Origin: Haloarcula salina
GTDB taxonomy: Archaea; Halobacteriota; Halobacteria; Halobacteriales; Haloarculaceae
NCBI RefSeq assembly: GCF_010119195.1
Contig: NZ_WRXL01000004.1
Coordinates: 310,001-374,000 of the forward strand
Direction: 5' to 3'
Length of the DNA stretch: 64,000 nucleotides
The notes below the pieces were generated by a model that was not told where the DNA came from, did not search any database, and worked only from the letters and a program-made list of their open reading frames with translations. Position numbers and translations under genes: made by a program. Below are positions 51,178 through 59,112 of this stretch, one piece after another. Each line of letters begins with the position of its first letter. Within the stretch, counting starts at the first letter, position 1.

Positions 51178-53574
51178 TCAGTCGGCCGCCGCCGGCTTGT
51201 TTCGGGGTGCGGGCGGGTCGGCGTCGCTCCCGTCCGCACGCGCCAGCGACGAGTCGCCGGCGAGCGTCCGCGTGGAGTTGCCGACGACGAGCAGGCTGCT
51301 CGCGGTCATCGCGAGCGCAGCGAACAGCGGGTTCAGCAGGCCCAGCAGCGCGAGCGGGAGCGCCACGGCGTTGTAGCAGAACGCCCAGGCGAGGTTCTGA
51401 CGGACCCGCGAGCGCGTCGCGGCCGTCACCGCGAACACGTCCGGGGCGGCACGCAGGTCGTCGCTGGTCACGACGGCGTCGGCCGCGTCGGCGGCCAGCG
51501 ACGTGCCGGAGGCCATCGCGATGCCGAGGTCCGCGGTCGCGAGCGCCGGCGCGTCGTTGCTCCCGTCGCCGACCATCGCGACGGTTCCGCGGGACCGGAG
51601 GCGCTCGACGACCTCGGCCTTCGCCTCCGGCGGGACGCCGGCGAACACCTCGTCGACGCCCTCGTGGCGCTCGAACGGGGTCGCCGCCGCCGGACGGTCC
51701 CCGGTGATGACGACGACCTCGCGGTCGCGCGAGAGCGTCGAGACGACGGCCTCCCAGCCCTCGCGGTGACGGTCGCCGGCGACGAATGCATCCTGTGCCG
51801 CGCCGTCCCAGCCGACGAGCGCCGGGACGCGGCCGTTCTCCGCGGCGCGCTCGCAGCGCTCGCGCAGTGGATCGGGGACCGCGAGTCCGAGGGATTCGAG
51901 CAGGTCGGGCGTGCCGACGGCGACGCGCTCGCCGTCGACCGTCGCGCTGACGCCCCGTCCCGGGTGCTGCTCGAAGTCGGTCACCTCGGCGTCGGGGACG
52001 GCCGTCGCGTCGGTCACCGCCGCGGCGACGGGGTGGTCCGCGAACCGCTCGACGGCGGCCGCCCGGGCCATCGCGTCCTCGTCGGCGCGCTCCAGCAGTT
52101 CCATCTCGCCGGTCGTCAGCGTCCCCGTCTTGTCGAAGGCCACCACGTCCACGTCGGTCGCCGTCTCGAACACCGAGTCGCCGGTGACGACGGTGCCGGC
52201 GTCGAGCGCCCGGCGGATTCCCGCGGCGGTCGCCAGCGGCGTCGCCAGCCCCAGCGCGCAGGGACAGGAGACGACGAGGACGGCGAGGCCGGTCAGCATC
52301 GCGTCGGTGGGGGTCGCGCCGACGAACAGGTGCGCGCCGGTAGCGATGACGGCCAGCACCACCACCAGCGGGACGAAGACGGCGGCGACCCGGTCGACGA
52401 GGCGCTGGACGCCGCCGCGACTGCTCTGGACCTCCCACAGCAGGTTCGTGAGGCGGTCGACCGTGCTCTCGGCGTCGGGGCCGACACGGACGACGACCCC
52501 GCCCTGCGTGGCCAGCGACCCGCCGATGACCTCGTCGCCGGCGGTCTTGCGGACGGCCAGCGACTCGCCGGTGACCAGCGACTCGTCGACGGCGGCGTCC
52601 CCCTCGACGACGGTCCCGTCGACCGGCACGCGGTCGCCGGAGCGGACGACCACCTCGTCGTCCGGGTCGAGGTGACTGACTGCGACCTCCTCGTGGCCGT
52701 CGGCGGTGCGCCGCCGGGCGCTGTCGGCTCGCTGGGTCGTGAACTCGGTGAGACGATCGAGGGCGGCCCGCCGGACCCGGTCCTGGTAGTAGTCGCCGAC
52801 GGAGACGGCCATCACGATGACCGTCGCCACGTCGAAGTACACCTCGGTGTGGCCGAGGACGACGGCGACGACGCTGTAGAGGAATGCGGTCGCGGCGGCC
52901 ATCGCCACGAGCAGGTCCATGTTCGGCCGGCCGGCCCGCAGGCTGACGTAGGCCCCGCGCAGCATCGGCCAGCCGGTGTAGCCGACGACGACGCCGGTCA
53001 TCACCGCCATGTTCCACAGCAGGTACGCCCCCGCCGTCCCGTTCGGGTCGAGCAGAAGCAGCGACGGGTCGACGCCGAGGTAAGCGGGATACAGGAACAG
53101 GACGTACCACAGCATCGTCATCATGCCGAAGAAGCCGCCGACGATGAGCCGACCCTCCGATTCGTACTCGTCGTCGCGCTCGGCGGTCTGGAGGCTTGCG
53201 CCGTAGCCGGTGCCGGCCACCACGTCGGGGAGGTCGTCTTCGCCGAGCACCGCGTCGTCGTAGGTGAGCCGCATCGTCCCGGTCGGGTAGCTGGCGGCGG
53301 CCGCCTCGACGCCCTCGTGGTCCGTCGCGCGGGCTTCGAGGAACGTCTCGCAGGTCGCACAGTGCATCCCGTCGACGGAGACGAAGGCCGTCTCGCCGTC
53401 GACCTCGTCGGGGTCCGCGCCGGTGTCGGCGTCCTCGCGGGTCTGTCTCGCGGGGTCGTCGAGCGTGCGCGCGACTTCCAGACAGCCCCGACAGCAGAAC
53501 GTCCCGTCGACGGCGTCGTCGGTGACGGGCGCGTCGACCGGCAGGTCACAGAGCGTGCAGTGAGTCACATCCAT
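51178..53574 (-). CDS. copA: Copper-translocating P-type ATPase
   Basis: 798 residues from ATG 53574. N-terminal cysteine pairs CTLCDLPV and FCCRGCLEV form a zinc-ribbon/TRASH-like metal site. An HMA domain with VDGMHCATCETF follows (about 68-140). The P1B core has the membrane motif VVSCPCALGLATPL (CPC), phosphorylation site AFDKTGTLTTGEM, nucleotide-domain HP in FADHPVAAA and hinge VAMVGDGSNDAPAL. The CPC motif points to Cu+. The C-terminal helices have FCYNAVALPLAL. It overlaps the upstream SafE-like gene by 10 nt and faces a copper oxidase operon. It may load copper into oxidase and halocyanin outside or export excess. Confidence 0.95.
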   Translation of the reverse strand: MDVTHCTLCDLPVDAPVTDDAVDGTFCCRGCLEVARTLDDPARQTREDADTGADPDEVDGETAFVSVDGMHCATCETFLEARATDHEGVEAAAASYPTGTMRLTYDDAVLGEDDLPDVVAGTGYGASLQTAERDDEYESEGRLIVGGFFGMMTMLWYVLFLYPAYLGVDPSLLLLDPNGTAGAYLLWNMAVMTGVVVGYTGWPMLRGAYVSLRAGRPNMDLLVAMAAATAFLYSVVAVVLGHTEVYFDVATVIVMAVSVGDYYQDRVRRAALDRLTEFTTQRADSARRRTADGHEEVAVSHLDPDDEVVVRSGDRVPVDGTVVEGDAAVDESLVTGESLAVRKTAGDEVIGGSLATQGGVVVRVGPDAESTVDRLTNLLWEVQSSRGGVQRLVDRVAAVFVPLVVVLAVIATGAHLFVGATPTDAMLTGLAVLVVSCPCALGLATPLATAAGIRRALDAGTVVTGDSVFETATDVDVVAFDKTGTLTTGEMELLERADEDAMARAAAVERFADHPVAAAVTDATAVPDAEVTDFEQHPGRGVSATVDGERVAVGTPDLLESLGLAVPDPLRERCERAAENGRVPALVGWDGAAQDAFVAGDRHREGWEAVVSTLSRDREVVVITGDRPAAATPFERHEGVDEVFAGVPPEAKAEVVERLRSRGTVAMVGDGSNDAPALATADLGIAMASGTSLAADAADAVVTSDDLRAAPDVFAVTAATRSRVRQNLAWAFCYNAVALPLALLGLLNPLFAALAMTASSLLVVGNSTRTLAGDSSLARADGSDADPPAPRNKPAAAD

Positions 53575-54338
53575 GGCATGGGGAGCGGTGGTTTCGGGAC
53601 GGCGATACCGAACGCCGCGAGGCCGTTCGAGAGCGGAACGAGCGCGAGGACGACGAAGATGGCACCGAGAACGCGGTGCAGCGCCGCCCGTCGAGACGGC
53701 GATAGCGACCCGAACGCCGTCCCGTAGGCGAACACGAGCGGGAACGTCCCCAGGCCGAGCGCGGCCAGCGAGAGCCCGCCGGTCAGGGCCGATCCGGTCG
53801 CGAAGGCGTACAGGAACGCCGGGTACAGCAGCGGACAGGGGAGCAGTCCGTGCATCGCGCCCAGCGCGACCATCCCAGGGCCCTCGACCCAGCGGTCGAC
53901 GCGGGCCACGAGCGCCGAGGAGACGCGGCGGAACAGTCCGCCGACCAGCGGGAGCGACGCGGCCACGTCGACCGCGCTCCCGCGCGAGAGGTAGCCGACG
54001 CCCACCGCGACGATGAACAGGCCCACGGCGACGCCGACGAGACCTCGGACGGCGGTACCGAGGCGCGCGACGCCGGCCGCGTCGTAGAGGACGCCGCCGA
54101 CCGCGCCCAGGGCCACGCCGACGAAGGCGTAACTGAGCGTCCGGCCCGCGTTGAACAGCGCGTGCTGGCGGATTTCCCGGCCCGACACCGGGCCGTCGTC
54201 GCCGAGTCGGTCGGCGTACGTCGTGACGAGCGGGCCGCACATGCCGAGGCAGTGGACGCTCCCGACGAGGCCGAGGCCGAAGAACGCGGCTAGCCCGGCC
54301 GCGTCGCCCGTGCTCAGTCCCGCCGTCCCCGGGTCCAT
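53565..54338 (-). CDS. SafE/UreH-like membrane protein of oxidase copper assembly
   Basis: 257 residues, six or more membrane helices. The N-terminal GLGLVGSVHCLGMCGPLV and the later AMHGLLPCPLLYPAFLYA are the paired conserved motifs of the sulfite-exporter TauE/SafE-like (UreH-like) family; their HCxGMCG and PCPLxY cysteines could bind copper. In bacteria such proteins neighbour cbb3 oxidase and CcoI/CopA genes. Its stop overlaps the P-type ATPase start by 10 nt, and it begins 1 nt after the tiny gene upstream, so the three form one operon. The role in copper supply is inferred from context. Confidence 0.88.
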   Translation of the reverse strand: MDPGTAGLSTGDAAGLAAFFGLGLVGSVHCLGMCGPLVTTYADRLGDDGPVSGREIRQHALFNAGRTLSYAFVGVALGAVGGVLYDAAGVARLGTAVRGLVGVAVGLFIVAVGVGYLSRGSAVDVAASLPLVGGLFRRVSSALVARVDRWVEGPGMVALGAMHGLLPCPLLYPAFLYAFATGSALTGGLSLAALGLGTFPLVFAYGTAFGSLSPSRRAALHRVLGAIFVVLALVPLSNGLAAFGIAVPKPPLPMPWM

Positions 54339-54339
54339 C

Positions 54340-54516
54340 TCAGGCCGCTCTCGACTCCGCTGTGGCTGTCATCAGGTACAGGCTTGCGGCGATGATGACG
54401 ACGCTGACCAGCGAGAGCGCGACGATGGTCCGCCCGGTCCCCTGCATGTAGTACGCGACGGGGGCCAGTCCGAGCAGCGCGAGCAGTGTGACGATTCGAG
54501 GGTTCGAGCCTGCCAT
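54340..54516 (-). CDS. Small two-helix membrane protein of the oxidase cluster
   Basis: 58 residues from ATG 54516; the TATA-like CTTTTTATACGC at 54537-54548 supports this start. Two membrane helices: IVTLLALLGLAPVAYYM and IVALSLVSVVIIAASLYLM. It is first in the operon with the SafE-like protein and the copper ATPase and divergent from the halocyanin/oxidase operon. Haloarchaeal ba3 oxidases are reported with small extra subunits (CbaC-type), which this could represent; that is a guess by size and context. Confidence 0.7.
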   Translation of the reverse strand: MAGSNPRIVTLLALLGLAPVAYYMQGTGRTIVALSLVSVVIIAASLYLMTATAESRAA

Positions 54517-54536
54517 GCGTGGCCGTAAGTTGGAGG

Positions 54537-54548
54537 GCGTATAAAAAG
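54537..54548 (-). promoter_or_regulatory. TATA box of the copper assembly operon
   Basis: CTTTTTATACGC on the minus strand, 21-32 nt before ATG 54516. Strong match to a haloarchaeal TATA box. Confidence 0.6.
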
Positions 54549-54617
54549 AATAGGGGCGTTCCTGACCGTTGAAAAACCGACGGTGCCTTTTTTGAATAGA
54601 GGGCTGTCCACTCGTGT

Positions 54618-54689
54618 ATGGCTCGACGAATAGCTGGACTGAACGGAGGGCTGTCGCCCGGTTCGACGGGGGAGCGAACATGGCACTGA
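54618..54689 (+). CDS. Possible 23-codon leader ORF overlapping the halocyanin start
   Basis: An ATG at 54618 lies about 28 nt behind CCTTTTTTGAAT, so it could be the leaderless first codon of the transcript. The 23-codon frame (MARRIAGLNGG at its start) ends in TGA at 54687-54689, 10 nt inside the halocyanin gene. A Shine-Dalgarno-like GGGGGAG precedes the halocyanin ATG at 54680. The layout allows translational coupling. The peptide itself has no recognisable feature and could be fortuitous. Confidence 0.3.
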   Translation: MARRIAGLNGGLSPGSTGERTWH

Positions 54690-55897
54690 ATCGTCGACAG
54701 TTCGTCGGAGCCGCGGCCGGCGCGGCGGCACTGGGCGCGGCCGGAACGGCATCGGCACAGGAAGAACCGGACTACGGCGGCTGGTTCGACGACGTCTCGA
54801 ACTTCGACGGGACGGTCGACAAGCGGGGCCAGGACACGGTCGAGATCACCGTCGGCGCGCAGGGCAACAACGGCAACTTCGCGTTCGGCCCTGCAGCGGT
54901 GATGGTCAACCCCGGCACGGAGGTGGTCTGGCGCTGGAACGGCAAGGGCGGCGGCCACAACGTCGTCTCCGACGGCGACGGCCCGCTCGACTCCGGCTCG
55001 GCCGTCGCCGAGGCCGGCACCACTTACAGCCACACCTTCGACTCCGAGGGCATCTACAAGTACGTCTGCGTGCCTCACGAGACCCTCGGCATGAAGGGGG
55101 CCGTCGTCGTCCGCCCCGGTGGCGGCAGCGGCGGTAGTGGCGGCAGCGGCGGCACGCCGGAAGGGCCGCCCGCGAATCCCGACTACGGCGGCTGGTTCGA
55201 GGGCGTCTCGAACTTCGACGGGACGACGGTCGACAGGACCGACCAGGACACGGTCGAGATCACCGTCGGCGCGCAGGGCAACAACGGCAACTTCGCGTTC
55301 GATCCGCCGGCGGTACGCGTCACGCCCGGCACGGAGGTAGTCTGGCGCTGGAACGGCAAGGGCGGCGGCCACAACGTCGTCTCCGACGGCGACGGCCCGC
55401 TCGACTCCGGCTCGGCCGTCGCCGAGGCCGGCACCACATACAGCCACACCTTCGAGGAGATGGGCATCTACAACTACGTCTGCGTGCCCCACGAGTCCCT
55501 CGGCATGAAGGGCGCCGTCGTCGTCGGCGGGCCGCTCGGCGGCAGCGGCGGTGGCAGTGGCGGCGGACGCGGCGCTGACATCGAACTGTCCGGCCCGCAG
55601 TGGCTGCTCTCCGGGTCGGTGCTGCTCGCGTTCTTCTCGCCGCTGCTGTTCGCGGCGGCGATGCGACGGCGCTACAGCGAACAACCGCCCGCGACGAGCG
55701 ACGACCTCACGCTCGCGACCGGGCCGGCACCGGTCGAAGAAGCGGCGGAGACGGAACCGGCGGTCGAGATCGGCCACGACGAGTACGACCCGAAGGGGAC
55801 GGCGGCGCTGGTCGCCTTCTACTTCGTGCTGATCGCCCTGCTGTGGGTGTTCATGTACTTCGTGGAGTTCCTCGGCCGCGTCACGGTGATCGGGTGA
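54680..55897 (+). CDS. Membrane-anchored double halocyanin (two blue-copper domains)
   Basis: 405 residues from ATG 54680, preceded by GGGGGAG. A twin-arginine signal (NRRQFVGAAAG) ends near AQEE at 27. Two halocyanin domains follow. Domain 1 has copper ligands H93, C130, H133 and M138; domain 2 has H231, C268, H271 and M276. They are joined by a Gly/Ser linker. Two membrane helices (about 305-327 and 372-398) with an acidic loop anchor the C-terminus. It carries electrons to the ba3 oxidase encoded next, outside the membrane. The two domains share long identical DNA stretches, showing a recent duplication or conversion. Confidence 0.93.
   Translation: MALNRRQFVGAAAGAAALGAAGTASAQEEPDYGGWFDDVSNFDGTVDKRGQDTVEITVGAQGNNGNFAFGPAAVMVNPGTEVVWRWNGKGGGHNVVSDGDGPLDSGSAVAEAGTTYSHTFDSEGIYKYVCVPHETLGMKGAVVVRPGGGSGGSGGSGGTPEGPPANPDYGGWFEGVSNFDGTTVDRTDQDTVEITVGAQGNNGNFAFDPPAVRVTPGTEVVWRWNGKGGGHNVVSDGDGPLDSGSAVAEAGTTYSHTFEEMGIYNYVCVPHESLGMKGAVVVGGPLGGSGGGSGGGRGADIELSGPQWLLSGSVLLAFFSPLLFAAAMRRRYSEQPPATSDDLTLATGPAPVEEAAETEPAVEIGHDEYDPKGTAALVAFYFVLIALLWVFMYFVEFLGRVTVIG
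54926..55023 (+). repeat. Halocyanin domain repeat, copy 1
   Basis: 98 nt identical to 55340-55437. A second identical block of about 59 nt lies upstream (ending in GGCAACTTCGCGTTCG at about 54887). Confidence 0.95.
55340..55437 (+). repeat. Halocyanin domain repeat, copy 2
   Basis: Identical to 54926-55023 at every base, 414 nt downstream and in the same frame. Confidence 0.95.
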
Positions 55898-55901
55898 TAC
55901 C

Positions 55902-56468
55902 ATGCAGGTTCATAGATTCGAAAAGGTCTGGCTCGGCGCAGCGCTCCTGCTCATCGTCGGCTTCATCGCCACGGTCGCCTACGGCAGCGTCGGCGTCGGC
56001 GTCGCGATGGTCGACGACTCGGGCGGGCAGATCAACGCGCAGGCGGTACAGAGCGGTAACACCGGAACGCAGTTCGACGACCCCGGCGTGGTCCGGGAGG
56101 GCGAGGACCACTACGCCGTCTACGTCGTCGCCCGGCAGTTCCAGTTCGTCCCCGGGTCCGGTGACGACCCGATTCGCGTGCCAGCGGACGCGAAGGTCAC
56201 GTTCCGCGTGACCAGCGCGGACGTGGTTCACGGCTTCGCCGTGGTCGAGACCAACATCAACACGATGGTCATCCCCGGGCAGGTCGCGGAGGTCTCGGCG
56301 CGCTTCGACGAGCCCGGCACGTACGGACTGGTCTGTCACGAGTACTGCGGAGCGGCCCACCACACGATGGGCGGTTCCGTCGAAGTCGTCCCACAGGACG
56401 AGTACGAATCCCAGCAACAACAGAGTATGAACGAGACACAGCTGCAATCCCCGGAGGTGGGTAACTGA
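55902..56468 (+). CDS. cbaB: ba3-type cytochrome c oxidase subunit II
   Basis: 188 residues. One N-terminal membrane helix (about 9-35: VWLGAALLLIVGFIATVAYG) is followed by a cupredoxin domain. The CuA site is visible as DVVHGFAVV (first His), then CHEYCGAAHHTMGG (two Cys, Glu, His, Met). The binuclear CuA takes electrons from halocyanin and passes them to subunit I. It starts 4 nt after the halocyanin gene and overlaps cbaA by one base. Confidence 0.93.
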   Translation: MQVHRFEKVWLGAALLLIVGFIATVAYGSVGVGVAMVDDSGGQINAQAVQSGNTGTQFDDPGVVREGEDHYAVYVVARQFQFVPGSGDDPIRVPADAKVTFRVTSADVVHGFAVVETNINTMVIPGQVAEVSARFDEPGTYGLVCHEYCGAAHHTMGGSVEVVPQDEYESQQQQSMNETQLQSPEVGN

Positions 56469-58156
56469 TGGTGTTCGTCGATTCCTATCCGAAAACGTCA
56501 AAACTCGTCAGAAGCGAGTTCATCGTCGCCTTCGTCGCGCTCGGTATCGGCGCGCTGTTCGGCGTGATCCAGGCGCTTCACCGGACCGGCGCGTTCCGCG
56601 GGTTCGTCAGTTCGGCCGACTACTACACCCTCCTGACGGCCCACGGCGTCCTCCTCGCGCTGGTGTTCACGACGTTCTTCATCGCGGGGCTGTTCGCGTG
56701 GGCCGTCTCCAGCAGTCTCGAGCGCGAACTGCCACAGCGCCTCGCCTGGCCGGCCTTCTGGATCATGCTCACCGGGACCGTGCTGGCCGCCGTGGCCATC
56801 CTCGGTGGCCTGTTCGGCGCGCCGTCGGTGTTCGGCCACTCGCTGAGCGCCGACGTGCTCTTCACCTTCTACGCGCCGATGAAGGCCCACCCCGCGTTCT
56901 ACATCGGGGCCGCGCTCATCATCGTCGGCTCCTGGATCGCCGGGGCCGCCTACTTCAAGGCACTCTGGGAGTGGCGCTCGGACAACCCCGACGAGCGCAT
57001 CCCGCTGCAGACGTTCATGGTGCTGACGACGATGCTGATGTGGTACATCTCCACCATCGGCGTCGCCGTCGAAGTCGTCGTCTTCCTGATCCCGTGGTCG
57101 CTCGGGCTCATCCAGAACGTCGACCCGCTGCTGACCCGGACGCTGTTCTGGTACTTCGGCCACCCGGTCGTGTACTTCTGGCTCATGCCGGCGTACCTCG
57201 TCTGGTACACGATCCTGCCGAAGCTCGCCGGCGGGCGACTGTTCAGCGACCCGCTCGCGCGCGTGGTCTTCGTCGCCTTCCTGTTGCTTTCGACCCCGGT
57301 CGGCTTCCACCACCAGTACGTCGACCCCGGCATCCCCGAGGGCTACAAGTTCATCGCGATGACGAACACGATGTTCCTGCTGTTGCCCTCGCTTCTGACG
57401 GCTTTCACCGTGGTCGCCTCGCTCGAACACGGAGCGCGCCAGAACGGCGGCTCCGGCTACCTCTCGTGGCTCAGGAACCTCCCGTGGGACGAACCGGCCT
57501 TCTCGGGCTGTGCGCTGGCCGGTCTGATGTTCGCCGCCGGCGGCTTCTCCGGCATGATCAACGCCGGGATGAACATCAACTACCTCATTCACAACACCAT
57601 CTGGGTGCCCGGCCACTTCCACCTCACCGTCGGCACAGCGTTCGCGCTGACGGCGATGGCGATCAGCTACTGGCTGGTCCCGCAGCTCACCGGCAAGCCG
57701 CTTCGCCAGCGCAGTCTGGCCGTCCTCCAGCCGTACGTCTGGTTCGTCGGCATGGCGCTGATGTCGAACGCGATGCACCGCGCCGGGCTGGCCGGCATCC
57801 CCCGGCGGACCGCCGAGCCGACCTACGACGAGTTCGCCTTCCAGGGCGTCGCCGGGACGGTCGCCGAGATGCGCCTCCAGATCGCTATCGGCGGCTTCCT
57901 GCTGTTCGTCGGCGCCGCGCTGTTCCTCGTGGTGATGGCGGACACGCTGCTCGCCCGCCGCGGCGGGACGCTGTCTGTCAACGGCAGCATCCCGGACCCG
58001 CTGTCCGGGCCGGAGCACAGCCCGCGCATCCTCGACAACTACAAGCTCTGGACGGCCATCGCCCTGCTGCTCATCGTCATCGCGTACGGCCCGCCGCTGG
58101 CCAGCATGGTCATCGACGGCATCTTCGCGCCCGGTAGCCCGCCGATCCCCGTCTAA
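56468..58156 (+). CDS. cbaA: ba3-type cytochrome c oxidase subunit I
   Basis: 562 residues, about 13 membrane helices. Haem-copper residues are seen in LLTAHGVLLALVF (low-spin haem His), WYFGHPVVYFWLMPAYLVWY (CuB His plus the cross-linked Tyr), GFHHQYVDPGIPEG (the two CuB histidines) and WVPGHFHLTVG (high- and low-spin haem ligands). The short form and HPVVYFW motif match the B-type (ba3) family. It reduces oxygen to water and pumps protons. TGATG overlap with subunit II. Confidence 0.95.
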   Translation: MVFVDSYPKTSKLVRSEFIVAFVALGIGALFGVIQALHRTGAFRGFVSSADYYTLLTAHGVLLALVFTTFFIAGLFAWAVSSSLERELPQRLAWPAFWIMLTGTVLAAVAILGGLFGAPSVFGHSLSADVLFTFYAPMKAHPAFYIGAALIIVGSWIAGAAYFKALWEWRSDNPDERIPLQTFMVLTTMLMWYISTIGVAVEVVVFLIPWSLGLIQNVDPLLTRTLFWYFGHPVVYFWLMPAYLVWYTILPKLAGGRLFSDPLARVVFVAFLLLSTPVGFHHQYVDPGIPEGYKFIAMTNTMFLLLPSLLTAFTVVASLEHGARQNGGSGYLSWLRNLPWDEPAFSGCALAGLMFAAGGFSGMINAGMNINYLIHNTIWVPGHFHLTVGTAFALTAMAISYWLVPQLTGKPLRQRSLAVLQPYVWFVGMALMSNAMHRAGLAGIPRRTAEPTYDEFAFQGVAGTVAEMRLQIAIGGFLLFVGAALFLVVMADTLLARRGGTLSVNGSIPDPLSGPEHSPRILDNYKLWTAIALLLIVIAYGPPLASMVIDGIFAPGSPPIPV

Positions 58157-58172
58157 CACCCCCTCTCACATC

Positions 58173-58727
58173 ATGTTCGAAGACGTCGACGGACCGGAAC
58201 AGAAGACGCTCATCCGCCTCCTCATCGTCATCGGCATCGGCCTGCCGATCCTCATCGAGGTGGCCACCTTCGGGAGCATGCTGGGCCACCACGTCGTCGG
58301 TGACGGCGGCGATGGCGGTGACGCAGCCACCGGAACGCCCACGGCCGTCGAGACGGGAGCCGTCGCCGGCGACGAGATTCTCGACGAGCCGAACCTGACG
58401 GCGCGAATCGCGTCGGCCTCGGTCGTCACAGAGAACGACGGCTGGCGGGTCACCCTCACGGTGAACGCCACGAACACCGGGCAGACACCTGCCGCCGTGC
58501 GCCTCGGTGGCGTCACCAGTCGGAGCGGGTCGACCGTCGACGGGGCCGCGTCGACGGACCGGATCCAGCCGGGCGAGTCGGCGTCGGTGACCGAATCGTG
58601 GCTCCTGCCGCCCGGCGAGCGGCCCGGCAGCCTCACCGTCACGACCGTGCGGTACCCGCCGGACGGCACGCCGGAAACGGAGACACACACCGTGACGCTC
58701 GGCGACATCCCGGTTTCCAACCGGTGA
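58173..58727 (+). CDS. Membrane-anchored extracellular protein of the oxidase operon
   Basis: 184 residues. One N-terminal helix (about 13-38: TLIRLLIVIGIGLPILIEVATFG) is followed by a short acidic linker and a beta-sandwich domain with VTLTVNATNTGQTPAAVRLGG, a CARDB-like or Ig-like pattern. No cofactor motif is evident. It begins 16 nt after cbaA, so it is probably part of the oxidase operon and may be an accessory subunit comparable to CbaE of other haloarchaea; that identity is a guess. Confidence 0.72.
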   Translation: MFEDVDGPEQKTLIRLLIVIGIGLPILIEVATFGSMLGHHVVGDGGDGGDAATGTPTAVETGAVAGDEILDEPNLTARIASASVVTENDGWRVTLTVNATNTGQTPAAVRLGGVTSRSGSTVDGAASTDRIQPGESASVTESWLLPPGERPGSLTVTTVRYPPDGTPETETHTVTLGDIPVSNR

Positions 58728-58775
58728 GATCCGTGGGAACCGTTTTTGCCTCCGGGGCGTGAACAATCCTGAAGG

Positions 58776-59084
58776 ATGACAGAACATCACCCGCGGAAGG
58801 GAATCGAACTGTACCGAGAAGACGACACCTACGTCGTGCTGTTCGATCTCCCCGACCACGATCCGTCGGACATCGAGGTCCGCTGGCGAAACGGGCGGCT
58901 TCACGTCGAGGCCGTCGAGGGAACGTCGGGGGAGCGACACCGGGTGTTCCACCGGAGCATCGGCCTCTCCAGTCCAATCGAGGGTCACGACATCTCGGCG
59001 TCGTACGAGGACGGCGTCCTCACGGTCACTGCGCCGATCAGCGACGAGACGCCGGAAGACCACCAGATCGACGTGGAGTACTGA
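58776..59084 (+). CDS. Hsp20/alpha-crystallin small heat-shock protein
   Basis: 102 residues. The alpha-crystallin domain is complete: LFDLPDHDPSDIEVRWRNGRL (in part DIEVRWRNGRLHVEAV), FHRSIGLSSPIEGHDISASYEDGVLTVTAP (key AxYxxGVLxVxxP-like ASYEDGVLTVTAP). It holds unfolding proteins in a folding-competent state as oligomers. A TATA-like TTTTTGCC lies about 28 nt upstream. It is short at both ends, as is usual for haloarchaeal Hsp20. Confidence 0.9.
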   Translation: MTEHHPRKGIELYREDDTYVVLFDLPDHDPSDIEVRWRNGRLHVEAVEGTSGERHRVFHRSIGLSSPIEGHDISASYEDGVLTVTAPISDETPEDHQIDVEY

Positions 59085-59112
59085 CGGCGGGCCAGACGGA
59101 CTGTTGCCGGAA

